Shown in pieces: positions 20,218 to 29,384 of a DNA stretch of 64,000 nucleotides (position 1 is its first letter; every line of letters starts with the position of its first letter). The translations under genes and the position numbers were made by a program. The notes below the pieces were generated by a model that saw only the letters and a program-made list of their open reading frames with translations, was not told where the DNA came from and made no database searches. This DNA comes from Onishia taeanensis (lineage in GTDB: Bacteria > Pseudomonadota > Gammaproteobacteria > Pseudomonadales > Halomonadaceae), in NCBI RefSeq assembly GCF_003268885.1, contig NZ_QLSX01000009.1, forward strand, positions 124,001 to 188,000. Reading direction: 5' to 3'.

Positions 20218-21637
20218 TCTGACCGCCCTCGAACAGGCCCGTCTGCTGGTGGTAGGCGATGTGATGCTCGATCGCTACTGGCACGGTGGCACCTCGCGGA
20301 TCTCGCCTGAGGCGCCGGTGCCGGTGGTCAAGGTCAACGACGGCGAGGACCGTCCCGGCGGGGCCGCCAACGTGGCGCTCAATATTGCCTCACTGGGCGC
20401 CCACGCCGCCTTGGCGGGCCTGGTCGGCGACGATGAGAATGCCAACCTGCTGACCCATCGGCTCGAAGACTCCGGAGTGACCACTCACTTCCAGCGTAGC
20501 TCTGAAATACCGACGATTGCCAAGCTCAGGGTCATGAGTCGCAACCAGCAGCTGATCCGCCTGGATTTCGAGCAGGCGCTGGACGAGGTGGATACCCAGG
20601 ACTTGCATGATCAGGTCGCGGCGCAGCTCGGTGACGCCGATCTGGTGATCCTCTCCGATTATGGCAAGGGCACCCTGAATCGCGTCGAATCGCTGATCCA
20701 GATGGTGCGCGATGCAGGCAAGCGGGTACTGGTCGACCCCAAGGGCAGCGATTTCCGCCGCTATCGCGGGGCCAGCGTGGTCACCCCCAACCTGACCGAA
20801 TTCGAGGCGGTGGTCGGCCCTTGCCGAACCGACGAGGAGCTGGCTGCCAAGGGCGAGGCGCTGAGGGTCGAGCTCGACCTGGAGGCTCTGCTGATCACCC
20901 GTAGCGAGAAGGGCATGACTCTGATCCGCGCTGATCATGCCCCCCTTCATCTGCCCACCCGGGCCCGCGAGGTCTATGACGTCACCGGCGCTGGCGACAC
21001 CGTGATCGGCGTGCTGGGGCTGGCGCTGGCCGCCGGTCACGGCTTCCCCGAAGCCATGACGCTTTCCAACCTGGCCGCCGGCCTGGTGGTGGCCAAACCC
21101 GGCACCGCGACCCTGTCGATCGCCGAGCTCTATACGGCACTGCACGGCGACAAGCTCGCCGAGTTCGGCCTCATCGAGGCCGCGCCGCTGGTCGAGGCGG
21201 TACGCGCCGCCCAGGCCCGCGGCGAGAAGGTGGTGATGACCAATGGCTGCTTCGACATCCTGCACGCCGGCCATGTCGCCTATCTGGAGCAGGCCCGCCG
21301 GCTCGGCGATCGGCTGATCGTGGCGGTCAACGACGATGCCTCGATCGCGCGCCTCAAGGGGCCGACCCGGCCGATCAACCCCCTGCAGCGGCGCATGCAG
21401 GTGCTCGCGGGCCTCGGCGCCGTGGACTGGGTGGTGCCCTTTGGCGAGGACACCCCGGCGTCGCTGATCGAGACCGTGCTGCCCGACGTGCTGGTCAAGG
21501 GCGGTGATTATCAGCCTGCCGATATCGCCGGCGGCGAGGCGGTGATCGCCAACGGCGGCGAGGTGCGGGTGCTCGACTTCGAAGACGGCGTCTCCACCAC
21601 GGCGATGATCTCGACCATTCTCGACCGGGAACGCTGA
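20207..21637 (+). CDS. hldE: Bifunctional heptose-7-phosphate kinase / heptose-1-phosphate adenylyltransferase
   Basis: Two-domain enzyme supplying ADP-heptose: an N-terminal ribokinase-type kinase (about 1-320) with [19 protein letters not shown] and the anion hole [11 protein letters not shown], and a C-terminal cytidylyltransferase-like domain (about 340-476) starting [20 protein letters not shown] with the HxGH active site. The 476 residues match E. coli HldE. With gmhB and hldD in the same window, most of the heptose pathway is covered; gmhA is not seen. The stop overlaps the waaA start (TGATG). Confidence 0.97.
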   Translation: MKFDLTALEQARLLVVGDVMLDRYWHGGTSRISPEAPVPVVKVNDGEDRPGGAANVALNIASLGAHAALAGLVGDDENANLLTHRLEDSGVTTHFQRSSEIPTIAKLRVMSRNQQLIRLDFEQALDEVDTQDLHDQVAAQLGDADLVILSDYGKGTLNRVESLIQMVRDAGKRVLVDPKGSDFRRYRGASVVTPNLTEFEAVVGPCRTDEELAAKGEALRVELDLEALLITRSEKGMTLIRADHAPLHLPTRAREVYDVTGAGDTVIGVLGLALAAGHGFPEAMTLSNLAAGLVVAKPGTATLSIAELYTALHGDKLAEFGLIEAAPLVEAVRAAQARGEKVVMTNGCFDILHAGHVAYLEQARRLGDRLIVAVNDDASIARLKGPTRPINPLQRRMQVLAGLGAVDWVVPFGEDTPASLIETVLPDVLVKGGDYQPADIAGGEAVIANGGEVRVLDFEDGVSTTAMISTILDRER

Positions 21638-22956
21638 TGCTTGCCTGCTGGCCGCGCTGCCTCTATTCGGCGGCGCTCTATGTGCTTTCGCCGCTGATCT
21701 GGCGACGGGTATGGCGTGAGCAGGCACTTGCTCACCCGAGGCTGGCACGCCTGGGGATGATTCCCCGCAACGCTAGTGGCACATCGGCTGACGGTCTCAG
21801 CGAGCGCCCCGTCACCTGGCTGCACTGCGCGTCGGTGGGCGAGGTGCTGGCGGCGCGTCCGCTAATCGAGGCGCTGGCCGCCGCTCGCCCCGGGCACCAG
21901 TTGGTGGTCACCACCATGACGGCCACCGGCGCCGACCGGGTTCAGGCGCTGGCCGACACCATCAATGGAAAAGGCGTTGGCGCGATAGTGAGCCATCACT
22001 TCGTTCCGCTGGATTTCCCCGGTGCCGCGCGGCGCTTCGTCGCCCGGCTCGCACCGGTGCAGGCGATCTTCTTCGAGACCGAGCTATGGCCCAACCTGCT
22101 TGCCGCCTGCCGACGCCGCGGCGTGCCGGTCGCGGTAGTCAACGGCCGCCTGTCGCTCCGCGCCTTCGCGCGTTACATGAAGATCCGCCCGCTGATGGCG
22201 GCGGCGCTGGCCGACGTCGGCTGGCTGGCTGCCAAATCCGACGAAGATGCTGAGCGCTACCGAACCCTGGGCATGGCCGGTGCGGGCACTACCGTAGTGG
22301 GCTCGCTCAAGTTCGATGTGAGCGCCTCTGATGAGGATGTTGATGATAGTGAGCGCTTACATTTATGGCTCGGAGAGCGGCCGATCTGGGTCGCCGGCTC
22401 GACGCATCCAGGCGAAGATGAACAGCTGCTCGACGCCCACCGGCGCCTGCTCGAGACGCACCCCGATGCGCTGATGATTCTGGTCCCCCGTCACCCTCAG
22501 CGCTTCGATGATGTCGCCGCACTGTGTGAGGCGCAGGGCATGAGTGTGGCGCGTCGATCAAAAAATGAGCGCCCCAGTCGCGACACGAACGTCTATCTTG
22601 GCGATACCATGGGCGAGCTCTCGACCTTCTATGGGGCCGCGGATGTTGCCTTCGTGGGCGGCAGCCTGGTGCCAATCGGCGGGCACAACCTGCTCGAGCC
22701 CGCGGTGCGGGGAGTGCCGGTGGTCACCGGGCCATCGCTTGAGAATTTCAGCGATGTCGCCGCGACCCTGCGTGAGGCCGGGGCGCTCACCGACGTCGCC
22801 GATGCCGAGGCGCTTTCGAAGGCCTTGGGCGCGCTGATCGACGATCCGGCGGACAGAGAACGCCTCGGCGAAGCCGGTCGGCAGGTGGTGGCGGCCAACC
22901 GGGGCGCGCTCTCACGCACCCTGGAAGGCCTGGAGAGGATGATAAAGGCGAAGTAG
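21637..22956 (+). CDS. waaA: 3-deoxy-D-manno-octulosonic acid transferase
   Basis: GT30 enzyme attaching Kdo to lipid IVA at the inner face of the cytoplasmic membrane. The 439 residues begin with a hydrophobic anchor helix (YSAALYVLSPLIW), then WLHCASVGEVLAARPLIEAL with the catalytic Glu, FFETELWPNLLAACRRRGVP, and the C-terminal VGGSLVPIGGHNLLEPAVRG, where Kdo donor binding occurs. It overlaps hldE by one base and ends eight bases from convergent rpiA. Whether it adds one or two Kdo cannot be read directly; the linked kdkA favours a single phosphorylated Kdo. Confidence 0.96.
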   Translation: MLACWPRCLYSAALYVLSPLIWRRVWREQALAHPRLARLGMIPRNASGTSADGLSERPVTWLHCASVGEVLAARPLIEALAAARPGHQLVVTTMTATGADRVQALADTINGKGVGAIVSHHFVPLDFPGAARRFVARLAPVQAIFFETELWPNLLAACRRRGVPVAVVNGRLSLRAFARYMKIRPLMAAALADVGWLAAKSDEDAERYRTLGMAGAGTTVVGSLKFDVSASDEDVDDSERLHLWLGERPIWVAGSTHPGEDEQLLDAHRRLLETHPDALMILVPRHPQRFDDVAALCEAQGMSVARRSKNERPSRDTNVYLGDTMGELSTFYGAADVAFVGGSLVPIGGHNLLEPAVRGVPVVTGPSLENFSDVAATLREAGALTDVADAEALSKALGALIDDPADRERLGEAGRQVVAANRGALSRTLEGLERMIKAK

Positions 22957-22964
22957 GTGCTCGC

Positions 22965-23645
22965 TTACGCCTTGTCTTTTTCGGTGCGCGCCACGCCCTG
23001 GGGACCACCGAGCAGCAGCACATCGGCACCGCGCGAGGCGAACAGGCCGTTGGTGACCACGCCGACGATGGCGTTGATGCGGGCCTCCATGGCCACCGGG
23101 TCCTCTATCATGAACTCATAGCAGTCGAGGATCTGGTTGCCGTTATCGGTCACCACCCCTTCGCGATAGACCGGCGTGGCGCCGAGCTTCACAAGCTCTC
23201 TGGCCACGTAGGAGCGGGCCATGGGGATCACCTCCACCGGCAGCGGGAAATCGCCCAGCACGTCTACCTGCTTTGAGGCATCGGCGATACACACGAAGCG
23301 CTGGGCGCAGGCGGCCACGATCTTCTCGCGGGTCAGGGCCGCCCCGCCGCCCTTGATCATCTCAAGGCGCGGGTTGATCTCGTCGGCGCCGTCCACGTAC
23401 ACCGGTACCGTGCCGGCGAAGTTCATCTCGACCACGTCGATGCCGTGGGATTTCAAGCGCTTGGCGGTGGCCTCGGAGCTTGCCACGGCGGCCTTGAAGT
23501 CGTCGCGCAGAGCGGCCAGGCGGTCGATGAAACGGTCGGCGGTAGAGCCGGTGCCGACGCCGATGATCACTTCGCTGCCGAGCAGCGGGCGAATTTCCTC
23601 GATGGCGGCGGCGGCCACCGCCTCCTTCAGTTCGTCTTGGGTCAT
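22965..23645 (-). CDS. rpiA: Ribose-5-phosphate isomerase A
   Basis: Interconverts ribose-5-phosphate and ribulose-5-phosphate in the pentose phosphate pathway. The 226 residues begin [18 protein letters not shown] and contain [35 protein letters not shown] and [21 protein letters not shown] (continuing directly), which line the active site, plus [20 protein letters not shown]. It is divergent from ilvA across 207 bp and convergent with waaA. Confidence 0.97.
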   Translation of the reverse strand: MTQDELKEAVAAAAIEEIRPLLGSEVIIGVGTGSTADRFIDRLAALRDDFKAAVASSEATAKRLKSHGIDVVEMNFAGTVPVYVDGADEINPRLEMIKGGGAALTREKIVAACAQRFVCIADASKQVDVLGDFPLPVEVIPMARSYVARELVKLGATPVYREGVVTDNGNQILDCYEFMIEDPVAMEARINAIVGVVTNGLFASRGADVLLLGGPQGVARTEKDKA

Positions 23646-23852
23646 GAGAGCTCGCTTGGGGTTGTCGGAGTTTGGGATCGGCGGAAGAAGCGCCGCGATT
23701 ATAGGCCAGTTCCGTGGCCGTGTTGATGGTCCCCTGTCCCGGCGTCGAAGGCGCTGGACGCCACGGCAGCGGGTCTGCTACCAATAGATGTTTTGCCACG
23801 CACGCGTTGGTCGCATGGCTTTGGGTCATGCCGACGCCCTTGGGATATCAGG

Positions 23853-25367
23853 ATGCTCGAAGAAACCGTCAAGAAGATACTCACCGCCCGGGTCTACGAA
23901 GCGGCACGGGAAACGCCGATTTCAGCGGCCACCATCCTTTCCAAGCGTCTGCACAACCAGATTCTGATCAAGCGTGAAGACCTGCAGCCGGTCTACTCCT
24001 TCAAGATCCGTGGTGCCTACAACAAGATGGCGCAGCTTTCCGACGAGCAGAAGGCCAAGGGCGTGATCGCCGCCTCGGCGGGTAACCATGCCCAGGGGCT
24101 GGCGCTGGCTGCCAAGCTGATGGGCGTCAAGGCGGTGATCGTGATGCCGCGCATCACCCCGGAAATCAAGGTCCAGGCGGTGCGCGCCCGGGGAGCCAAG
24201 GTGATCCTCAAGGGAGACGCCTTTGCCGCCGCCGCCGCCCATGCTCAGGAGCTGATCGCCGAGCACGGCTATACCTACATTCCACCCTTCGACGACATCG
24301 ACGTGGTCGCGGGTCAGGGCACCATCGGTGTGGAAATCCTTCGCCAGCACAGCGGCCGCCTGGATGCGGTCTTCGTGCCGGTGGGCGGCGGTGGCCTGAT
24401 CGCCGGCGTGGCTGCCTACATCAAGTACCTGCGTCCCGAGATCAAGGTCATCGGGGTCGAATCCGAAGACAGCGCCAGCTTCAAGGCTGCCCTGGAAGCC
24501 GGTGAGCGAGTGGTGCTGGATCAGGTCGGCGTCTTCGCCGAAGGCGTTGCGGTGGCCCAGGCCGGTGAAGTGCCCTTCGCCATCGCCAGGGATCTGATCG
24601 ATGAGATCATCACCGTCAACGCCGATGAGATGTGTGCCGCGGTCAAGGATATCTTCGAGGACACCCGCGCGGTGGCCGAGACCTCCGGCGCCCTGTCGCT
24701 GGCTGGCCTCAAGAAGTACATCCAGCGTGACGGCGCCGAAGGCGAGACGCTTCTGTGCATCAACTCAGGCGCCAACACCAACTTCGATCGCCTGCAGCAC
24801 ATCGCCGAACGCACCGAACTTGGCGAGCAGCGCGAGGCCATCCTGGCGGTGACCATCCCCGAGCGCCCGGGCAGCTTCAAGCGCTTCTGCAAGGCAATCG
24901 GCAAGCGCATGGTCACCGAGTTTAACTACCGCTACGCCGACCCGGACGCCGCTCACATCTTCGTCGGTGTGCAGGTCAAGCCGGGCGGCGAGGATCGCCA
25001 GGCGGTGATCGCCAAGCTGCGTGACGAGGGCTACCCGGTGGTTGATCTCACCGATGACGAGATGGCCAAGCTGCATATTCGCCACCTGGGCGGCGGCCGA
25101 CCCAAGGAGCAGTTCGAAGAAGAAGTCTATCGCTTCGAGTTCCCGGAACGCCCCGGGGCCCTGATGAACTTCCTGACGCACCTGCCGGCTGACTGGAACA
25201 TTTCGCTGTTTCACTACCGCAACCATGGTGCTGCCTATGGCCGGGTGCTGGTCGGCATGCAGATGCCCAGCGACGATCGCTCTCATGTCGAGGAATATTT
25301 CGACGCTATCGGTTACCGGTACTGGAAAGAAACCCATAATCCGGCCTATAGGTTATTCATGGCCTGA
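23853..25367 (+). CDS. ilvA: Threonine ammonia-lyase, biosynthetic
   Basis: PLP enzyme deaminating threonine to 2-oxobutanoate, the first committed step of isoleucine synthesis. The 504 residues comprise a fold II catalytic domain (1-320) with the Schiff-base lysine in PVYSFKIRGAYNKM and the phosphate loop PVGGGGLIAGVAAY, followed by two ACT-like regulatory domains (about 330-410 and 425-504) marked by ERPGSFKRFC and ERPGALMNFL. The two regulatory modules imply isoleucine feedback. ATG at 23853 with GGAT just before gives the family start MLEETVKKILTARVYEAA; upstream in-frame codons have no similarity. Confidence 0.97.
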   Translation: MLEETVKKILTARVYEAARETPISAATILSKRLHNQILIKREDLQPVYSFKIRGAYNKMAQLSDEQKAKGVIAASAGNHAQGLALAAKLMGVKAVIVMPRITPEIKVQAVRARGAKVILKGDAFAAAAAHAQELIAEHGYTYIPPFDDIDVVAGQGTIGVEILRQHSGRLDAVFVPVGGGGLIAGVAAYIKYLRPEIKVIGVESEDSASFKAALEAGERVVLDQVGVFAEGVAVAQAGEVPFAIARDLIDEIITVNADEMCAAVKDIFEDTRAVAETSGALSLAGLKKYIQRDGAEGETLLCINSGANTNFDRLQHIAERTELGEQREAILAVTIPERPGSFKRFCKAIGKRMVTEFNYRYADPDAAHIFVGVQVKPGGEDRQAVIAKLRDEGYPVVDLTDDEMAKLHIRHLGGGRPKEQFEEEVYRFEFPERPGALMNFLTHLPADWNISLFHYRNHGAAYGRVLVGMQMPSDDRSHVEEYFDAIGYRYWKETHNPAYRLFMA

Positions 25368-25459
25368 TGGTCCGCAGTCGTAACAGTAGGTAAGTGTTGA
25401 CTAACGGCTAGCCTTAGAGGTGGCAGGCGTTTTATCATGTGTTCTGGCTATTAAGGCGA

Positions 25460-25488
25460 TTGTCATTCTTTAGGCTTAGCCTTATAGT
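25460..25488 (+). promoter_or_regulatory. Sigma-70 promoter of the 31-residue peptide gene
   Basis: TTGTCA (25460-25465) and TATAGT (25483-25488) are 17 bp apart. The predicted transcript starts near 25495 and would begin with a hairpin, CGTCGT pairing with ACGACG at about 25495-25513, just ahead of the small reading frame. Confidence 0.7.
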
Positions 25489-25548
25489 CTTAAACGTCGT
25501 TAGTCAGACGACGCTTTCATCTTTTGTTACGACATCACGGAGTTGGCA

Positions 25549-25644
25549 ATGAAACGCAAGCCCGATCTGGTCATGGCGCTGGTGCTGGTCTTCGGTCTCG
25601 GAGTGGTCGCCACCGGTTACGCTCAGGCCCTGGTCGGAAGCTGA
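25549..25644 (+). CDS. 31-residue single-pass membrane peptide, unknown function
   Basis: A short frame, ATG at 25549 with CGGAG eight to twelve bases upstream, encoding MKRKPDLVMALVLVFGLGVV followed by ATGYAQALVGS. The basic start (KRK) and a 17-residue hydrophobic stretch with small residues predict one inner-membrane helix with the N-terminus inside. A good promoter, a leader hairpin and a downstream stem-loop frame it as an independent transcription unit between ilvA and fthC. I do not recognise a named family. Signals, not length, support coding; it could alternatively be a regulatory leader. Confidence 0.65.
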   Translation: MKRKPDLVMALVLVFGLGVVATGYAQALVGS

Positions 25645-25661
25645 TGCTTCGCTGAGCCTGT

Positions 25662-25682
25662 GGTGACGCGATAGGCGTCACC
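25662..25682 (+). terminator. Stem-loop after the 31-residue peptide gene
   Basis: GGTGACGC and GCGTCACC form an 8-bp perfect stem with loop GATAG, 18 bp after the stop codon. The following ATTTGG is only weakly T-rich. Confidence 0.55.
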
Positions 25683-25910
25683 ATTTGGCTTTCATCGCAA
25701 GGTTTACCCGATCTCTCAGGCCTTATGCGCTCAGTCAGAGCTCATTCGACCAGCGCTCCTTTAACTAGGTTCTTTTAACCACGTTCTTTTGAGCCCCTTT
25801 AATCACAGCCACGCCAGACCGACTGTGAACGCCCCTACCCGTATCCCCACCCCTGACGCGCATCGATGACCCGAGCGCGTGATCGGTCGGTATTAAAGCG
25901 GGGTTAGGCA

Positions 25911-25955
25911 AAAGACCGGCCGCTGCCTTCCTCAGGCAGCGGCCGGTCTTTTTTT
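25911..25955. terminator. Strong bidirectional terminator
   Basis: AAAGACCGGCCGCTGCC pairs perfectly with GGCAGCGGCCGGTCTTT (17 bp, seven-base loop) and is followed by a T-run on the plus strand. It stands between the rightward peptide gene and leftward fthC. Confidence 0.88.
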
Positions 25956-26056
25956 GTGGCCCGAGTTTAGTGCGAGGGTGGCATCGTGGCCTGGATGGGG
26001 CGTCGCGTGCTGGCGCTCGTGAGGGTGCCAGCCTGACGGGGTGGCTCCGGCGGTCC

Positions 26057-26746
26057 TCAGGGCCTAAGCACCCGGGCATCGCTTACGATGGCGTCCAGAG
26101 GCACGTCCCAGCTCGCCACCGGCAGCGTCGGTACACGCTGGCACTCATGGGCCAGGCCGATCAGCCGAGGGCGCGGGCCGCGCTGGCGTGTGAAGGCGAA
26201 GCTTCTATCGTAGAAGCCGCCGCCCATGCCCAGGCGCTGCCCCTGATCATCGAAGCCGACCAGCGGCATCAGCACCAGCTGCAGAGCCCAGGCGGGCAGG
26301 CGCCGGGCGCGATGGGCGCCGTGCCGGGTATCGGGTTCGCGGATGCCGAAGCGGTTGGTGACCATCGGCGTGCCTGCGTGGTAGCGCACGAACCACAGCC
26401 GGTTGTGCGTCAGTGGTGCCAGCACCGGCAGATAGACCTCTGCCCCGCGACGCTCGAGCCAGGCGATCAGCGGCCGGGGATCGATTTCGCTATCGTTAGG
26501 CAGATAGAGCGCCACGCGCTTGGCGCGACGAAACTCCGGCAGTCCACGCAAGCGGCGACACAGAGCCTTGGCGGCCTGGCGTTGCTGTCGAGGTGTTAGC
26601 GCGCGACGACGGCGGCGCAGGGTGCGGCGCAGCTCACGGCGTTGCTTCGGCGTATCGGCGACTGTCGAGAATGACGAATCGGGGGCTTTCTCGTCGTGAT
26701 GGAACTCACGCGGGAAGGTCGTGTCAGGCAAGGGCGCATGAGGCAT
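26057..26746 (-). CDS. fthC: 5-formyltetrahydrofolate cyclo-ligase
   Basis: ATP-dependent conversion of 5-formyl-THF to 5,10-methenyl-THF. From ATG 26746 the product has 229 residues, with RRRRRALTPRQQRQAAKAL, YLPNDSEIDPRPLIAWLERR, and the active-site motif LGMGGGFYDR near residue 175. The family is usually about 190-200 residues; the extra N-terminal 30 are polar. The frame remains open further upstream, but that part is the 6S RNA gene, so the start must be downstream of 26782. The ssrS-fthC pairing is conserved in gammaproteobacteria, where 6S RNA is processed from the shared transcript. Confidence 0.93.
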   Translation of the reverse strand: MPHAPLPDTTFPREFHHDEKAPDSSFSTVADTPKQRRELRRTLRRRRRALTPRQQRQAAKALCRRLRGLPEFRRAKRVALYLPNDSEIDPRPLIAWLERRGAEVYLPVLAPLTHNRLWFVRYHAGTPMVTNRFGIREPDTRHGAHRARRLPAWALQLVLMPLVGFDDQGQRLGMGGGFYDRSFAFTRQRGPRPRLIGLAHECQRVPTLPVASWDVPLDAIVSDARVLRP

Positions 26747-26781
26747 GGCGTACGAGCTCACGGCGGGCGGCGGATATCGAG

Positions 26782-26963
26782 GTTCCCCAGAATGCCGCTG
26801 TCGTTCTGGCCCTTGAACCCATTGGTTCAAGGTGGGTGGCCGCAGACAGACCGTCAGGCTTTCCGTCGCGCGGACATGCACACGGGTCTGTCTAGCATTT
26901 GGCCCCCTGGGTAATGCGCATAGGCTCGAGGGACTGTAACGGCTGGCGTACATTCCAGGGAAC
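26782..26963 (-). ncRNA. ssrS: 6S RNA
   Basis: About 182 nt between zapA and fthC, the conserved gammaproteobacterial location. The ends pair as GTTCCCTGGAATG with CATTCTGGGGAAC (13 positions with two G-U pairs). Internal conserved blocks resemble E. coli 6S: CAGTCCCTCGAGCC near the 5' side and CACCTTGAACCAATGGGTTC near the 3' side, the latter a stable hairpin. 6S RNA mimics an open promoter and sequesters sigma-70 RNA polymerase in stationary phase. End positions are inferred from the terminal stem. Confidence 0.9.
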
Positions 26964-26969
26964 GCCTTC

Positions 26970-26975
26970 ATCCTA
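26970..26975 (-). promoter_or_regulatory. -10 element of ssrS
   Basis: TAGGAT on the minus strand lies seven bases before the predicted 5' end of 6S RNA. A weak -35 (TTGGCG) lies 16 bp further upstream, inside the gap next to zapA. Confidence 0.5.
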
Positions 26976-27009
26976 CCAGAGCGGGGCTAAGCGCCAAAGC
27001 GCAGATTGC

Positions 27010-27309
27010 TCAGCCGCTCTTGCCAGCATCCAGCGCACGTTCGAGACGCTCGTTGAGGCGGTTGAGGCTCTCCTCATCGGCCTTGCGCTCGTCGATCATC
27101 TGCAGGAGCTCATTGGTGATGTTCAGCGCCGCCATGATAGCGGTCTTCTCGGTGCCGAGCACCTTGGACTGGGAGTGGATGCCATGCATGGCGCGATCCA
27201 GATAACGGGCAGCGCGGTCGAGCTGGTCCTGTTCATCCGGTGGGCAGGCGATGACGTAGCTGCGGCCCAAAAGAGTGATGTCGGCAGTGCGACGGGCGTC
27301 ATCGGTCAT
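27010..27309 (-). CDS. zapA: Cell division protein ZapA
   Basis: Small coiled-coil protein that bundles FtsZ filaments at the Z-ring. The 99 residues start with a compact beta-alpha head (DITLLGRSYVIACPPDEQDQ, residues 10-29) and end in a long helix rich in Leu/Glu/Arg (about 55-97) for dimer and tetramer formation. It lies upstream of ssrS-fthC and divergent from the UPF0149 gene, exactly the zapA-ssrS-fthC arrangement of E. coli (ygfE-ssrS-ygfA). Confidence 0.93.
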   Translation of the reverse strand: MTDDARRTADITLLGRSYVIACPPDEQDQLDRAARYLDRAMHGIHSQSKVLGTEKTAIMAALNITNELLQMIDERKADEESLNRLNERLERALDAGKSG

Positions 27310-27450
27310 CGGTGGGCTCCAGACCGGGCCAGCGATGGGCCCGATGCGTTACTATGAAAGATATCGATTCACTATAAGAGAGCCGCTCGCGAGCGGTCAA
27401 CGCAAGCCATGTTCGCCGGCCGCCGCGCCGGCCCGATTCAAGAGTGTTTC

Positions 27451-28026
27451 ATGTCACTGATCAACGATCGCCTCGACTTTTCCACGGTTGCCGATGTCTT
27501 CCTGATGCACGGCAGCATGCAGTCTCCGGCCTTTCAGGATGGGCGACTGGCCGGCGCCCTGGCGCTCAATGACCTTAGCGCCGAAGCCTGGCTCGATGAG
27601 CTGTGCGCCACTTTCGGTATCGAGCAGCCGCGGGATCCGGAAAGTGCCGAGGTGCTGCTCGGCTGGCGTCGTCAGGCCCTCGATGCCCTGGCCGCCGCCG
27701 AACTCAACTACGAGCCGCTGTTGCCTGACGACCTGTTTTCTCTGGCCGAGCGCGCCCAGGGCCTGCAAGAGTGGACACTGGGCTTTCTCGAGCTGGTCCA
27801 GGCCGTTGACACCGAAACGCGCAACGCCTGGTCGGCGAACCTGCGTGAAGCGCTGGACGATCTGCAGACGCTGGCAGGTATCGAGGTCGACCTGGATGAC
27901 AGCAGCGAGAACGAGAACGACCTCTTCGCGCTTACCGAACATGCCCGCATGGCGGCCATGCTGCTCTACACCGAGCAACATCCCGGCCAGCCGCAGGTCG
28001 AAGAGGCTGACGCCCCACAACAGTGA
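27451..28026 (+). CDS. UPF0149 family protein (YgfB-like)
   Basis: A 191-residue all-helical acidic protein of the UPF0149/YgfB family, whose molecular function is not established in general. It starts MSLINDRLDFSTVADVFLMH and contains SPAFQDGRLAGALAL and the LYTEQHPG end region. It lacks the C-terminal SEC-C zinc motif of the related YecA proteins. The ATG at 27451 is preferred over one at 27409 whose added residues are unlike the family. It lies 20 bp before pepP, as in E. coli (ygfB-pepP-ubiH-ubiI). Confidence 0.85.
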   Translation: MSLINDRLDFSTVADVFLMHGSMQSPAFQDGRLAGALALNDLSAEAWLDELCATFGIEQPRDPESAEVLLGWRRQALDALAAAELNYEPLLPDDLFSLAERAQGLQEWTLGFLELVQAVDTETRNAWSANLREALDDLQTLAGIEVDLDDSSENENDLFALTEHARMAAMLLYTEQHPGQPQVEEADAPQQ

Positions 28027-28046
28027 ACCCCGTCTCAGGAGTCGAG

Positions 28047-29384
28047 ATGTCACCCGAAATGCTTCCCCGCCCGGCCGCCATCGGCCGGGACGAGTATCGC
28101 CAGCGCTGCCAGACCCTGATGGCCGCCCTCCCCTCGCAGAGCGCCGTATTGCTGCCTGCGGCAAGCCTTACAACGCGCAGCAATGACAGCGACTATCCCT
28201 TTCGCCAGCGCAGTGATTTCCATTATCTGACCGGTTTCCCCGAGCCCGATGCTCTGCTGCTGTTGCTGCCCGGGCGTGAAGCCGGCGAAAGCGTGCTGTT
28301 CTGTCAGGAGCGCAACCCAGCCATCGAGGCCTGGACCGGCATCCGCTTTGGCATCGAAGGGGCGCTGGCCCACTTTGCCATCGACGAGGCTTTCGAGAAC
28401 CCGGTGCGGGTCGAGCATCTCGCCGAGTTGATCGATGGCCGCGAGACGCTGTACCTGCTGCTCGACGACGCCGAGAGCCTGGCGCTTGCCGATGAGGTGC
28501 GCAGTGAGCTCAAGGGCCGCGCCCGGCGCGGCGCCATCGCTCCGCAGGCTCTGGCCGACCTGGCCCCGCTGCTGCACGAGCAGCGTCTGGCCAAGAGCGA
28601 GGCCGAGCTCGCCCTGCTGCGCCACGCCGGCGAGGTCTCGGCGCAGGCCCATGTGCGCGCCATGCGTACCGCCCGTCCTGGCCTTCATGAGTATCACCTG
28701 CAGGCCGAGCTTGAACATGAGTTCCGCTGGCAGGGCGCCCAGGGTCCGGCCTACGACAGCATCGTGGGTGGCGGTGCCAACGCTTGCGTGCTGCACTACA
28801 TAGAGAACCACGATCCGCTTGAGGACGGTGAACTGGTGCTGATCGATGCCGGCGCCGAGTTCGATCTCTATGCCGGCGACATCACCCGCACCTTCCCGGT
28901 CAACGGCCGCTTCTCAAGCGCCCAGCGCCAGCTCTACGACATCGTGCTGGCGGCCCAGGAGCGTGCCATCGAGGCCGTGACGCCCGGCGCCACCCTGGCC
29001 GCCATCCACCAGGGCGTGGTACGTGACCTGTCACGCGGGCTGGTGGAGCTTGGCCTGCTCGAGGGTGATCTCGAGGCGGTGGTCAGCGAAGAGCGCTACA
29101 AGCGCTTTTACCTGCATTCTACCTCCCACTGGCTAGGCCTGGATGTGCACGACGTGGGCAGCTACCGCCGCGATGGCGAGCCTCGCCCGCTGGTGCCCGG
29201 CATGGTACTGACCGTGGAACCCGGCCTCTACATTCCCGACGACGAGGACATTCCCGAGGCCTTCCGCGGCATCGGCATCCGCATCGAGGACGATGTGGCG
29301 GTGACCGCCGACGGCCACGAGGTGCTGACCGCCGGAGTGCCCAAGCGGGTAGCAGAGATCGAAGCCCTGATGGCCAAGGAATGA
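28047..29384 (+). CDS. pepP: Xaa-Pro aminopeptidase P
   Basis: M24 metallopeptidase removing N-terminal residues before proline. ATG at 28047 follows AGGA by six bases and yields 445 residues; a GTG at 28023 would add eight. The N-terminal AMP_N domain (1-175) carries QRSDFHYLTGFPEPDALLLL; the pita-bread catalytic domain has metal ligands in LIDAGAEFDLYAGDITRTFP, LHSTSHWLGLDVHDVG, LTVEPGLYIP and GIGIRIEDDV. It precedes ubiH as in many gammaproteobacteria. Confidence 0.95.
   Translation: MSPEMLPRPAAIGRDEYRQRCQTLMAALPSQSAVLLPAASLTTRSNDSDYPFRQRSDFHYLTGFPEPDALLLLLPGREAGESVLFCQERNPAIEAWTGIRFGIEGALAHFAIDEAFENPVRVEHLAELIDGRETLYLLLDDAESLALADEVRSELKGRARRGAIAPQALADLAPLLHEQRLAKSEAELALLRHAGEVSAQAHVRAMRTARPGLHEYHLQAELEHEFRWQGAQGPAYDSIVGGGANACVLHYIENHDPLEDGELVLIDAGAEFDLYAGDITRTFPVNGRFSSAQRQLYDIVLAAQERAIEAVTPGATLAAIHQGVVRDLSRGLVELGLLEGDLEAVVSEERYKRFYLHSTSHWLGLDVHDVGSYRRDGEPRPLVPGMVLTVEPGLYIPDDEDIPEAFRGIGIRIEDDVAVTADGHEVLTAGVPKRVAEIEALMAKE

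Larger units (their letters stand above)
25645..26056. other. 412-bp intergenic stretch with two hairpins
   Basis: Between the small peptide gene and the end of fthC. It holds the stem-loop at 25662-25682 and the strong terminator at 25911-25955. Between them is AT-rich sequence with the word GTTCTTTT twice (about 25768 and 25785). No credible coding was seen. Confidence 0.6.

Noticed and set aside
20390-21748. 452-codon frame antisense to hldE
   Set aside because: Low-complexity His/Gly/Gln composition and no domain; hldE is intact on the plus strand.
25765-26079. 104-codon minus-strand frame between the small peptide gene and fthC
   Set aside because: It passes through the strong terminator at 25911-25955 and has no recognisable sequence.
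26747-26971. Upstream extension of fthC by 75 codons
   Set aside because: The added codons are the 6S RNA gene and bear no similarity to the ligase family.
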